From the NCBI RefSeq assembly GCF_004362245.1, contig NZ_SNWM01000007.1:62001-126000 (forward strand): a stretch of DNA of 64,000 bases, given 5' to 3'. The stretch comes from Pedobacter duraquae (GTDB lineage Bacteria; Bacteroidota; Bacteroidia; Sphingobacteriales; Sphingobacteriaceae). Every line of letters starts with the position of its first letter. The stretch's first letter is position 1. Below are positions 50,955 to 58,729 of the stretch, one piece after another. The position numbers and the translations under genes were made by a program. Under the pieces are notes generated by a model, which saw nothing but the letters and a program-made list of their open reading frames with translations, did not search any database and was not told where the DNA came from.

Positions 50955-52646
50955 ATGAGGAAAGTCATTTTCGGACTCATTTTAATGTTGTCAGTTTTCA
51001 CGTTAAATTCGAGTCAGTTGTTTGCCGTAGCCAGGTTGCAGGATACTACTTCTGTGCCTTCGGATGTCGAGTTTACCACCATCGGCTCTGCCGGTGATAC
51101 TGCAGGGAAAGCTGCTGTGTCTGATACGATCGCAAAAGATACCGTTGCTAAAGAAGTTAAAAAAGAAGCAACCATAGTAACACATAAGTCGGAAGTCCAA
51201 AAAACCTTGTGGCAAACATTTATTGCCGGCTTGATTGGTGGTTTCCTGGCCTTTTTTATGCCTTGTATCTTCCCAATGGTTCCATTAACCATTAGCTACT
51301 TTACAAAACGTGCGGGCAGTAAACAAAAAGGAATAGGGCAGGCCATGATCTATGGGCTATCCATCATTGTAATCTATGTGGTATTTGGTTTATTGATTAC
51401 CGTGCTTTTCGGGTCTGCGGGATTAAATGCATTCAGCTCAAGCGGGCTGTTTAATTTCTTCTTCTTCCTGTTGCTGGTAACATTTGCCATTTCTTTCTTT
51501 GGCGCGTTTGAGATAACCCTGCCAAGTGCATTCGTCAATAAAATTGATCAGAAGGCTGATACCAGCAAAGGTTTGGGGGGCATATTCTTTATGGCAGCCT
51601 CTTTAGCCCTGGTTTCCTTTTCTTGTACAGGTCCGATTATCGGAACCTTACTGGTTGAAGCAAGTTCTAAAGGAACATTGCTTGGTCCTGCTATCGGGAT
51701 GTTTGGCTTTGCCCTGGCATTGGCACTTCCTTTTACGATCTCGGCAATCTTCCCTGGCTTTTTAAGCTCTATGCCTAAATCTGGCGGATGGTTGAACAGT
51801 GTGAAGGTATGTCTGGGTTTCCTGGAACTTGCTTTTGCTTTAAAGTTTTTGTCGGCAGCAGACCTGGTATGGCATTGGGAATGGTTTGACAGGGAGGTGT
51901 TCCTGGTATTGTGGATTGTAATTTTCGTAATGATGGGATTATATCTGTTGGGTAAGCTCAAATTTTCTCACGACAGTGACCTTCCATTCATTTCTGTGCC
52001 AAGGTTGTTCCTGGCTATGCTTGCCTTTGCCTTTTCTATTTATATGGTTCCCGGACTCTGGGGAGCACCTGTAAGTGTGTTGAGCGGGCTGGCTCCGCCG
52101 ATGAATACTCAGGATTTTATCCTTACTGCCGGAGGTGGTGGCGCTGCAGCAAGCGGCGATGCCTCGATGCCTGTGAAAGTGAAATATGACGATGTATTTA
52201 AGAAACCTGTAGGCTTTACACCATTCTTTGATTTAGAAGAAGGACTTGCATATGCTAAAAAGGTCAATAAGCCCGTAATGCTTGATTTTACAGGTTGGGC
52301 TTGTGTAAACTGTCGCAGGATGGAAGATAACGTATGGATCAAACCAGAAGTTGGTAACCTGATCAAAGAATACGTGTTGATTCAACTTTATGTAGATGAG
52401 CGTAAGATCAAGATGCCGGCAGCGCAGGTTCATTACTCAAAGATTTTAAAACACAATACTGACGACCTGGGCTGGTGGAATGGAGATTTCCAGGCTACTA
52501 ATTATGGATCGAACTCACAGCCTTTTTATGTGCTTGCGGGTCATGATCTGAAGCCACTGGTAGAACCTCAGGGAGCAGAATTTGATGCGCAGAAATATGC
52601 AGCATACTTACAAAGCGGACTTGACAAATTTAAAGCCGCGCAATAA
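50955..52646 (+). CDS. Thiol:disulfide interchange membrane protein (DsbD-like)
   Basis: A 563-residue protein: signal peptide (ends LFAVA), about 60 disordered residues, then eight or more membrane segments of the CcdA/DsbD transporter part (AFFMPCIFPMVPLTISYFTKR with a membrane Cys, SFSCTGPIIGTLL with another), and a C-terminal thioredoxin domain from about residue 430 with the CVNC active site in DFTGWACVNCRRME. It moves electrons from cytoplasmic thioredoxin across the membrane to periplasmic partners. The usual N-terminal alpha domain is missing and is encoded upstream. Confidence 0.92.
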   Translation: MRKVIFGLILMLSVFTLNSSQLFAVARLQDTTSVPSDVEFTTIGSAGDTAGKAAVSDTIAKDTVAKEVKKEATIVTHKSEVQKTLWQTFIAGLIGGFLAFFMPCIFPMVPLTISYFTKRAGSKQKGIGQAMIYGLSIIVIYVVFGLLITVLFGSAGLNAFSSSGLFNFFFFLLLVTFAISFFGAFEITLPSAFVNKIDQKADTSKGLGGIFFMAASLALVSFSCTGPIIGTLLVEASSKGTLLGPAIGMFGFALALALPFTISAIFPGFLSSMPKSGGWLNSVKVCLGFLELAFALKFLSAADLVWHWEWFDREVFLVLWIVIFVMMGLYLLGKLKFSHDSDLPFISVPRLFLAMLAFAFSIYMVPGLWGAPVSVLSGLAPPMNTQDFILTAGGGGAAASGDASMPVKVKYDDVFKKPVGFTPFFDLEEGLAYAKKVNKPVMLDFTGWACVNCRRMEDNVWIKPEVGNLIKEYVLIQLYVDERKIKMPAAQVHYSKILKHNTDDLGWWNGDFQATNYGSNSQPFYVLAGHDLKPLVEPQGAEFDAQKYAAYLQSGLDKFKAAQ

Positions 52647-52653
52647 GATATAG

Positions 52654-53637
52654 ATGAACAAGATTAAAAAAATTGCAGTATTAACATCGGGTGGCGATGC
52701 TCCCGGGATGAACGCTGCCATCAGGGCAGTAGTGAGAGCGGGGATCTATTACGACCTGGAAATTACAGGCGTGTTACGTGGTTATGAAGGATTGATCCAT
52801 GCCGATTTTATCGAGATGGACAGGAAATCTGTGGCCAATATTATCCAGCGTGGAGGAACGATTTTAAAAACTGCGCGGAGTGATGATTTCCGGACGATTG
52901 GCGGGCGCGCTAAGGCCCACGAACAACTTGTTGCTGCCGGCATTGATGCCTTAGTCGTAATTGGTGGAGATGGTACCTTTACCGGAGCTAACCTTTTTGC
53001 TACAGAGCATAATTTTCCGGTAATCGGATTGCCGGGAACAATAGACAATGACCTGGCGGGAACAGATTTTACCATTGGTTACGATACGGCGATCAACACC
53101 GTAATTAATGCCGTAGATAAGATCCGGGATACCGCGGAGTCTCACGACCGTTTATTCATCGTAGAGGTGATGGGCAGGGATTCGGGACTGATTGCTTTGC
53201 GGAGTGGTATTGGCGTTGGTGCTGAGGCTATCCTGATCCCTGAAGCAAATATGGGTATTGCCGGACTGGTTACACGTTTGGAGATGGGCAGGAAAGACAA
53301 AGCATCCAAAATCATCATTGTTGCCGAAGGCGATGAAATTGGTGGTGGATTTAATGTTTCTGAAGCGCTTAAGGAAAGGTTTCCGCAATATGATATTCGT
53401 GTTTCTGTACTCGGGCATATTCAACGTGGTGGCAAGCCGAGCTGTATGGACAGGGTGCTTGCCAGCAGACTGGGCGTAGCGGCAGTTGAGGGTTTGTTGG
53501 AAGGCAGATCAGGAGAAATGGTGGGTCAGATCAACAGAAAAGTTGTATTTACACCTTTCGATCATGCTATTAAGCACATCGATGCAGAGGAGATTACACC
53601 TGCATGGTTAAAATTGGTAGAGATCCTGTCTTTATAA
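52654..53637 (+). CDS. pfkA: 6-phosphofructokinase
   Basis: A 327-residue ATP-dependent phosphofructokinase that commits fructose-6-phosphate to glycolysis. It has AVLTSGGDAPGMNAAIRAVV at the start, VVIGGDGTFTGA, the catalytic PGTIDNDLAGTD, IVEVMGRDSGLIAL, and HIQRGGKPSCMDRVLASRLG. The GGDG and TIDND motifs fit an ATP-type enzyme. It follows dsbD by 7 bases and may share its transcript, and a bidirectional terminator follows. Confidence 0.97.
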   Translation: MNKIKKIAVLTSGGDAPGMNAAIRAVVRAGIYYDLEITGVLRGYEGLIHADFIEMDRKSVANIIQRGGTILKTARSDDFRTIGGRAKAHEQLVAAGIDALVVIGGDGTFTGANLFATEHNFPVIGLPGTIDNDLAGTDFTIGYDTAINTVINAVDKIRDTAESHDRLFIVEVMGRDSGLIALRSGIGVGAEAILIPEANMGIAGLVTRLEMGRKDKASKIIIVAEGDEIGGGFNVSEALKERFPQYDIRVSVLGHIQRGGKPSCMDRVLASRLGVAAVEGLLEGRSGEMVGQINRKVVFTPFDHAIKHIDAEEITPAWLKLVEILSL

Positions 53638-53655
53638 TCAGGAAAAGAGATAAGT

Positions 53656-53691
53656 AAAAAGGAGACCTGGGCAGCCAGATCTCCTTTTTTG
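53656..53691. terminator. Bidirectional intrinsic terminator between pfkA and the YbjQ gene
   Basis: AAAAAGGAGA (53656-53665) pairs with TCTCCTTTTT (53680-53689), with an inner CTGG/CCAG pair around a GCAG loop. A and T tracts flank both sides, so it can act on both convergent transcripts. Confidence 0.85.
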
Positions 53692-53698
53692 TTGTATG

Positions 53699-54019
53699 TT
53701 ATTCTATGATAACTGCGGTGCCTGAAGCAGCAACCATAAGCATGCTACCTCCAGAACCTACTGTTTCATAATCCAAGTCTACACCAATTACGGCATTGGC
53801 ACCCAATGCTGCTGCATATTGCTGCATCTCATTGATTGCTGTGTTTTTACCTTCCCTTAAAACCTGCTCATAAGAGCCTGAGCGGCCACCTACGATATCC
53901 CGGATTCCGGCAAACAGGTCTTTGAAAATATTTGCACCAATAATGGTCTCTCCTGTTACGAGGCCAACATATTTAACGATTTTTTTTCCTTCTACGGTGT
54001 TTGTGGTTGTGATCAGCAT
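53699..54019 (-). CDS. YbjQ family (UPF0145) heavy-metal-binding-like protein
   Basis: A 106-residue protein with the UPF0145 core: VGLVTGETIIGANIFKDLFAGI, GGRSGSYEQVLREGKNTAI, ALGANAVIGVDLDYETVGSGGSMLMVAASGTAVII. The family is tentatively called heavy-metal-binding but is poorly studied. It sits alone on the minus strand between pfkA and rpsP. Confidence 0.93.
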   Translation of the reverse strand: MLITTTNTVEGKKIVKYVGLVTGETIIGANIFKDLFAGIRDIVGGRSGSYEQVLREGKNTAINEMQQYAAALGANAVIGVDLDYETVGSGGSMLMVAASGTAVIIE

Positions 54020-54071
54020 AGTAGTTGTTTTTATTATTTGGATGGCATTGGATGAAAATTGTTACAGCGTC

Positions 54072-54102
54072 TTGGTAATCAGCAGGATTTTACTTATTTT
54101 TG
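54072..54102 (+). promoter_or_regulatory. Promoter of rpsP
   Basis: TTG at 54072-54074 is followed after 20 bases by TATTTTTG (54095-54102), a full match to the Bacteroidota TTG-N19-TAnnTTTG promoter pattern. The predicted start is close to 54108, giving a leader of about 50 bases before rpsP. Confidence 0.7.
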
Positions 54103-54159
54103 CAGCCCCGCAAGCATGTAGCTCCGGGAACTATGTTGAATACATAAACAAAAGAAACT

Positions 54160-54720
54160 ATGGCAACTAAAATCAGATTGCAAAGATTCGGTAAAAAAGG
54201 GAAACCTTTTTTCCACGTGGTAGTAGCAGATTCACGCTCTCCAAGAGATGGTAAATTCATTGAGCGTTTAGGTTCTTATAACCCAAACACCAATCCTGCA
54301 ACCATCGAAATTGATTTCGAAAAAACTTTAGACTGGGTTAACAAAGGTGCTGAGCCTACGGATACTTGTCGTGCTATCCTTTCTTACAAAGGTGTTTTAT
54401 ACAAAAAACACTTAGAAGGTGGTGTTAAAAAAGGTGCTTTAACTGCTGAACAAGCTGATGCAAAATTTGCTGAGTGGTTAGACGCTAAAGGTGGTAAAAT
54501 TGAAGGTAAAAAAGACAACCTGACTAAATCGAAAGATGAAGCTAAAAAAGTTGCTCTTGCTGCTGAAGCTAAGAAAAACAGCGATCGTGCTGCTGCTCTT
54601 GCGATCAAAAATGCACCTGTAGAAGAAGCTCCTGCAGAAGAAGAAGTTGCTGAAGTTACTGATGAAGTAGCTACTGAAGCTCCTGCTACTGAAGAAACAA
54701 CTGAAGAAGGTAACGCTTAA
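54160..54720 (+). CDS. rpsP: 30S ribosomal protein S16 with long C-terminal extension
   Basis: The first about 80 residues are canonical bS16 (MATKIRLQRFGKKGKPFFHV, SPRDGKFIERLGSYNPNTNP, WVNKGAEPTDT). The 186-residue protein then extends by about 100 residues, Lys/Ala-rich first and then Glu/Ala/Thr-rich (EEAPAEEEVAEVTDEVATEA). Long S16 tails are known in Bacteroidota, and this one looks intrinsically disordered. It is the first gene of the rpsP-rimM-trmD group and is followed by a hairpin that can act as an attenuator. Confidence 0.96.
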   Translation: MATKIRLQRFGKKGKPFFHVVVADSRSPRDGKFIERLGSYNPNTNPATIEIDFEKTLDWVNKGAEPTDTCRAILSYKGVLYKKHLEGGVKKGALTAEQADAKFAEWLDAKGGKIEGKKDNLTKSKDEAKKVALAAEAKKNSDRAAALAIKNAPVEEAPAEEEVAEVTDEVATEAPATEETTEEGNA

Positions 54721-54740
54721 TTCAAGCCGGTTCCGGATTC

Positions 54741-54780
54741 ATAGCGAAGAGATCTCTGAGATTTCTTCGCTATTTTTATT
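54741..54780 (+). terminator. Terminator or attenuator between rpsP and rimM
   Basis: ATAGCGAAGA (54741-54750) pairs with TCTTCGCTAT (54764-54773) over a long, partly inner-paired stem, followed by a T-rich stretch. It sits 40 bases before rimM, which is expressed from the same strand, so it may reduce read-through into rimM. Confidence 0.75.
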
Positions 54781-54819
54781 TAAAGCGGTTTGCATTGTGC
54801 AGGCCATCACGCAATACCC

Positions 54820-55347
54820 ATGACACAAGAAGAGGCATTTTATATTGGATATATCACGAAAACAAAGGGCTTGAAGGGAGAGCTGCAGTTGTTTTTTGAA
54901 TATGAAGAACCTGAGTTACTGGACCTGGACGTAATCTTTGCTGAGATTAGCGGGAAGATGGTTCCTTTTTTTACGGAATCGTATAAGCTGCAGACCAATA
55001 ATACCGGTAACTTCTACTTTGACGATATCGACCATATTGATAAGGCGCAGGCACTGGTACGTAAAAAGATTTATCTGCCACTGGATAAAATGCCGGATAC
55101 TTCTGATGATGACTTTTCTTACATGGATCTGAAAGGGTACATTGCTACCGACCAGACGCATGGGGAATTGGGAGAGATTATAGAAGTGAACGAATACCCA
55201 CAACAATTTGTTGCGACTGTTCACTATAAATTTACAGACGTTCTCTTTCCTTTAAATGAAGACATCATTGTAGAGATTGATGAGGACGAAGGGACGATCC
55301 TGTTGGATCTGCCGGATGGACTACTTGAAATTTACACTTCAGCTTAA
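54820..55347 (+). CDS. rimM: 16S rRNA processing factor RimM
   Basis: A 175-residue protein that assists 30S head assembly by binding S19. N-terminal IGYITKTKGLKGELQLFFEYE and C-terminal PRC-barrel part EIIEVNEYPQQFVATVHYK, with DIIVEIDEDEGTILLDLPDGLLEIY at the end. The ATG at 54820 (MTQEEAFYIG) is chosen over a TTG 30 bases upstream because it starts the conserved domain. trmD follows 38 bases later. Confidence 0.93.
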   Translation: MTQEEAFYIGYITKTKGLKGELQLFFEYEEPELLDLDVIFAEISGKMVPFFTESYKLQTNNTGNFYFDDIDHIDKAQALVRKKIYLPLDKMPDTSDDDFSYMDLKGYIATDQTHGELGEIIEVNEYPQQFVATVHYKFTDVLFPLNEDIIVEIDEDEGTILLDLPDGLLEIYTSA

Positions 55348-55373
55348 GCAGACCCAAAGCTCACATAATCCTT

Positions 55374-55381
55374 TATCTTTG
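55374..55381 (+). promoter_or_regulatory. -7 promoter-like element before trmD
   Basis: TATCTTTG is a full match to TAnnTTTG and ends 4 bases before the trmD ATG at 55386. A start at or near the ATG would make a leaderless trmD transcript; trmD may also be read from rpsP. Confidence 0.4.
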
Positions 55382-55385
55382 TTCT

Positions 55386-56063
55386 ATGCGTTTCGATATC
55401 ATCACTGTAGTTCCCGGTTTGTTAGACGGTCCTTTTGCACACTCTATCCTGCAGCGTGCGCAAAAAAAAGGAATCGCGGAAATTCATGTGCATAATCTGC
55501 GCGACTATTCTGTTAATAAGCAGAAGAGTGTAGACGATTACCCTTATGGCGGCGGTAGCGGTATGGTAATGGGAATTGATGCGATTGCGCGTTGTATCGA
55601 GGCTTTAAAATCAGAGCGGGGATATGATGAGATTATTTTTATGAGCCCTGATGGAGAAACACTTGATCAGAGCATCGCCAACCAGATGTCGTCTCAACAA
55701 AACATCATGTTACTTTGCGGACATTATAAAGGAATTGATCAGCGTATCAGGGATATTTATATCACAAGAGAGATTTCGATTGGTGACTATGTGCTTTCTG
55801 GCGGGGAGTTGCCAGCTGCGGTACTTGTGGACGCTGTTGTGCGACTTATTCCGGGTGTCCTGAATGACGAAACCTCGGCGCTTTCTGACAGCTTCCAGGG
55901 AGAGTTATTGGATGCACCTGTTTACACCCGGCCTGCAGACTGGAATGGGTATAAGGTTCCGGAAATCCTGTTATCGGGACACGAGGCTAAAATAGCCGAA
56001 TGGCGGCACGAACAGGCATTACTCAGAACACAAAAGCGGCGGCCGGATCTGCTGGAAGACTAG
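55386..56063 (+). CDS. trmD: tRNA (guanine37-N1)-methyltransferase TrmD
   Basis: A 225-residue SPOUT methyltransferase that methylates G37 next to the anticodon with S-adenosylmethionine. It has DYPYGGGSGMVMGIDAI, LCGHYKGIDQRIRDIYI and SIGDYVLSGGELPAAVLVDA, which form the SAM-binding trefoil knot. The C-terminal half has VYTRPADWNGYKVPEILLSG. Length is typical. It overlaps the convergent HTH-like gene by 4 bases. Confidence 0.97.
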   Translation: MRFDIITVVPGLLDGPFAHSILQRAQKKGIAEIHVHNLRDYSVNKQKSVDDYPYGGGSGMVMGIDAIARCIEALKSERGYDEIIFMSPDGETLDQSIANQMSSQQNIMLLCGHYKGIDQRIRDIYITREISIGDYVLSGGELPAAVLVDAVVRLIPGVLNDETSALSDSFQGELLDAPVYTRPADWNGYKVPEILLSGHEAKIAEWRHEQALLRTQKRRPDLLED

Positions 56064-56416
56064 CTTTTATTTAACAAGGAGATAATTTTCTCTTTGTCCT
56101 TAATCTGTGCCTTCAGGGTGGTAACTAACTCTGCACAATTTTCCAAATCTCTTTTTACTGCAGAGTATTCTCCGGTTTTTTCTGCCAGAATATTCCTCGC
56201 TTTTTTTGCTTCGTAGAGCGCGGTATTGTCTTCAAAAAAGACTTTTGGCTGCACCTCCAGGATGTTGGCCATGTTTTGCAAGTCTGTGTATTTTATGGAA
56301 CCTTTCACTAAACTCAACTTTAGACCATCGAAAGTACGGTTCATTTGCTTGGCTAGCCAACTCAAGTTTCTATTTCTTTCTTTTAATAGTCCATCTACGA
56401 CAGTTTTGATGTACAT
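56060..56416 (-). CDS. HTH-like and coiled-coil protein of unknown function
   Basis: A 118-residue protein. The first 55 residues (LLKERNRNLSWLAKQMNRTF, LKLSLVKGSIKYTDLQNMANILEV) have the five-helix spacing of an XRE-type DNA-binding domain. The last 55 residues (LEN CAELVTTLKAQIKDKEK region) form a coiled coil that could dimerise it. I do not recognise a specific family. It is divergent from the 122-residue gene at 56544 and lies between trmD and rplS. Confidence 0.72.
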   Translation of the reverse strand: MYIKTVVDGLLKERNRNLSWLAKQMNRTFDGLKLSLVKGSIKYTDLQNMANILEVQPKVFFEDNTALYEAKKARNILAEKTGEYSAVKRDLENCAELVTTLKAQIKDKEKIISLLNKS

Positions 56417-56543
56417 AATTTAATAAGGTTTTTGTTAACGTTTTTACCAAAAAAATAAGTATGTTTACATGAGTATTTTACGCGAAACCTCCATTATTTT
56501 GATAAAAATAAACAAAATTTTTAATCTAACCATAAATAATTGT

Positions 56544-56912
56544 ATGACCGGAGATTTGAAAAAATATAGAATTGATGCCTGTTTAGAGGAGATGACCGTT
56601 AAGGAAAACAGGCAGGCGCAGGAGCTTTTTCCGCGTCTGCTGAAGATATCTGTTAACACTTTCAGGAATTACAGAAATATTAAGTTGAGTGATCATCAGG
56701 ATATTCCGCATGAGAAGGTTCGCTTACTGGAGATCTTGCTTGGACTTGAGCCTAATGCCTTATTGAATTATGAGCCGGTAGGGAAAACATTTAAGCAGAT
56801 CTTTGAGGAATTGAAGGATATCGAATATCCTAAAATTTTTTTGGAAAGTCCCGCCGGCCGGCAATTCTTCAAGACCTGGATGGAACAGCGAAATTGTGGA
56901 AATATCAAGTAA
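56544..56912 (+). CDS. Small HTH-like protein of unknown function
   Basis: A 122-residue protein with a helical region near residues 25-80 (RLLKISVNTFRNYRNIKL, RLLEILLGLEPNALLNYEPV) that resembles an XRE-like HTH followed by a helical tail. The ATG at 56544 (MTGDLKKYRIDACL) is preferred over one at 56469, because the first 25 residues of the longer form are low-complexity and overlap the likely promoter region. Its divergent partner is at 56060-56416. The pair has no counterpart in the usual rpsP-rimM-trmD-rplS order, so it may be an insertion. Confidence 0.68.
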   Translation: MTGDLKKYRIDACLEEMTVKENRQAQELFPRLLKISVNTFRNYRNIKLSDHQDIPHEKVRLLEILLGLEPNALLNYEPVGKTFKQIFEELKDIEYPKIFLESPAGRQFFKTWMEQRNCGNIK

Positions 56913-56957
56913 TGTGGAAAAAAATAAAATTCCCTTTTTTTTCTGAAATAAAATTCC

Positions 56958-56965
56958 TAATATTG
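56958..56965 (+). promoter_or_regulatory. Possible -7 element of rplS
   Basis: TAATATTG followed by CAG matches 7 of 8 positions of TAnnTTTG and lies 46 bases before the rplS ATG. If real, rplS is transcribed on its own after the HTH-like pair. Confidence 0.35.
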
Positions 56966-57011
56966 CAGTCCGATTTTAAACAACAAAAAATCGGTTTAAT
57001 AGCTTAAAATC

Positions 57012-57359
57012 ATGGATTTAGTAAAATTTGTTGAAGAGCAGGTAATCGCAAAAAATGAGTTTCCTGCATTCAAATCAGGAGATACAGTGAGTGTTCACTA
57101 TAAAATTCGCGAAGGTAATAAAGAACGTATTCAAATTTACCAAGGCGTAGTATTACAACGTAACAGCGCAGGCGCTAGCGAAACTTTCACAGTTCGTAAG
57201 ATGTCTAACGGTGTTGGTGTTGAACGTATTTTCCCTATCAACTCTCCAAATATCGATAAGGTAGAAGTGAACAGCCGCGGTAAAGTTCGCAGATCTAAAT
57301 TATTCTATCTGCGCGAATTGACTGGTAAAGCTGCTCGTATCAAATCTAAAAGGGTTTAA
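57012..57359 (+). CDS. rplS: 50S ribosomal protein L19
   Basis: A 115-residue bL19 protein located at the 30S-50S interface. It starts MDLVKFVEEQVIAKNEFPAF and has the GDTVSVHYKIREGNKERIQIYQGVVLQRNSAGASETFTVRK core and the end motif KLFYLRELTGKAARIK. In many bacteria rplS directly follows trmD; here a divergent HTH-like pair separates them. Confidence 0.97.
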   Translation: MDLVKFVEEQVIAKNEFPAFKSGDTVSVHYKIREGNKERIQIYQGVVLQRNSAGASETFTVRKMSNGVGVERIFPINSPNIDKVEVNSRGKVRRSKLFYLRELTGKAARIKSKRV

Positions 57360-57379
57360 TTTATCCTTTATACATATTT

Positions 57380-57411
57380 AACCTTCCCGATGCTATCGGG
57401 GAGGTTTTTTT
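57380..57411 (+). terminator. Intrinsic terminator after rplS
   Basis: AACCTTCCCGAT (57380-57391) pairs with ATCGGGGAGGTT (57395-57406), with one G-U pair and a 3-base loop, followed by a T tract. Confidence 0.9.
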
Positions 57412-57456
57412 GTTTGCTCACATTCCAGCGGGATGAGGAGCCTGAAAATCAAGTAT

Positions 57457-58683
57457 ATGAAAGAACTGTTAAAAAAATTCGAGGAGAAGAGACCTGAGAT
57501 CGTATTTGAGTGGAAGGATAAAGAGTCTGAAGCTGAAGGTTGGGTAGTGATCAATTCGTTGCGTGGTGGTGCTGCTGGTGGTGGTACACGCATGCGTAAG
57601 GGTTTGGATAAACGCGAGGTTGAGTCGCTGGCCAAAACGATGGAAGTGAAATTTACGGTATCCGGCCCACCGATAGGGGGTGCTAAATCGGGAATCAACT
57701 TCGATCCTGCAGATCCCCGTAAAAAGGAAGTGCTGCAGCGCTGGTACAAAGCGGTGATGCCCCTATTGAAAAGTTATTATGGTACAGGTGGCGATCTTAA
57801 CATCGATGAGATCCACGAAGTAATTCCTATTACTGAGGATTACGGGCTTTGGCATCCTCAGGAAGGCGTGATCAACGGTCACTATCATGCCCGTGAAAAC
57901 GAACGGATCCATCAGATTGGACAGCTAAGATATGGTGTATCCAAGGTGCTGGAAGATTTAAATTATACGCCCGACTTCAAAAGAAAATATAAGGTTGCTG
58001 ATATGATCACCGGTTACGGGGTGTCTGAATCAATCGCTCATTTTTATAACATCTGGGGTGGTAGCATCAAAGGTAAGCGCGCGGTAATACAGGGCTGGGG
58101 AAATGTTGCTGCTGCTGCGGGTTACTACCTTACTCAGCGTGGCGTACAGGTTATCGGGATCATTGACCGTGTTGGCGGCCTGATCAAGCCTGAGGGCTTC
58201 TCTATGGAGGAGATTATCGCTTTGTTTAACAACAGAAATGGAAACACGCTGGTTGCCGATGAGCTAATTCCTTTTGAAGTAGCGAGCGAGGAGATCTGGA
58301 AGCTGAATGCAGAGATCTTTGTTCCTGCTGCGGCATCAAGGCTGGTTCAGCAAGCTGAAGTGGATCAATTGATCAACGGCGGACTGGAAGTAATTGCCTG
58401 TGGTGCAAACGTGCCTTTTGCGGATAAAGAGATCTTCTTTGGAAGTATTATGGAGCATGCGGATGCGCATGTAGCGGTAATCCCCGACTTCATTTCTAAC
58501 TGTGGTATGGCACGTGTATTTGCTTATCTGATGCAAAAAAATGTAGAGATGAGTGACGATGCGATTTTCTCTGATGCATCTGATATTATCTACAAAGCTT
58601 TAAAAGCAGTGCATGATGTATCTGCTGAACCGGTTAAATTATCAAGTACGGCATTTGAAATTGCCTTGAAACAACTCGTTTAA
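57457..58683 (+). CDS. Glu/Leu/Phe/Val family dehydrogenase (probable glutamate dehydrogenase)
   Basis: A 408-residue NAD(P)-dependent amino-acid dehydrogenase. Dimerisation region WVVINSLRGGAAGGGTRMRKGL, the catalytic-lysine region SGPPIGGAKSGINFDPADPR, the Rossmann motif AVIQGWGNVAAAAGYYL and the later EVIACGANVPFADKEIF and FISNCGMARVFAYL fit the family. The GGAKSG form is nearer to the Leu/Val-like group than to classic GGGKGG glutamate enzymes, so the substrate is uncertain. The ATG at 57457 is chosen because homologous proteins begin near MKELLKKFEEK; 24 bases upstream there is another in-frame start. Confidence 0.86.
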   Translation: MKELLKKFEEKRPEIVFEWKDKESEAEGWVVINSLRGGAAGGGTRMRKGLDKREVESLAKTMEVKFTVSGPPIGGAKSGINFDPADPRKKEVLQRWYKAVMPLLKSYYGTGGDLNIDEIHEVIPITEDYGLWHPQEGVINGHYHARENERIHQIGQLRYGVSKVLEDLNYTPDFKRKYKVADMITGYGVSESIAHFYNIWGGSIKGKRAVIQGWGNVAAAAGYYLTQRGVQVIGIIDRVGGLIKPEGFSMEEIIALFNNRNGNTLVADELIPFEVASEEIWKLNAEIFVPAAASRLVQQAEVDQLINGGLEVIACGANVPFADKEIFFGSIMEHADAHVAVIPDFISNCGMARVFAYLMQKNVEMSDDAIFSDASDIIYKALKAVHDVSAEPVKLSSTAFEIALKQLV

Positions 58684-58694
58684 TTACCGGACAT

Positions 58695-58728
58695 AAAAAA
58701 AACCTCAGCAAACGCTGAGGTTTTTTTT
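58695..58728. terminator. Bidirectional intrinsic terminator between the dehydrogenase and psd genes
   Basis: CCTCAGC (58703-58709) pairs with GCTGAGG (58714-58720) around AAAC, flanked by eight A residues before and eight T residues after, so the stem can be lengthened and used in both directions. Confidence 0.9.
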
Positions 58729-58729
58729 G

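Noticed and set aside
54211..54220. TTCCACGTGG inside rpsP as a further parS site
   Set aside because: Only the central bases match; the flanks do not, and the sequence encodes FHVV of the S16 core.
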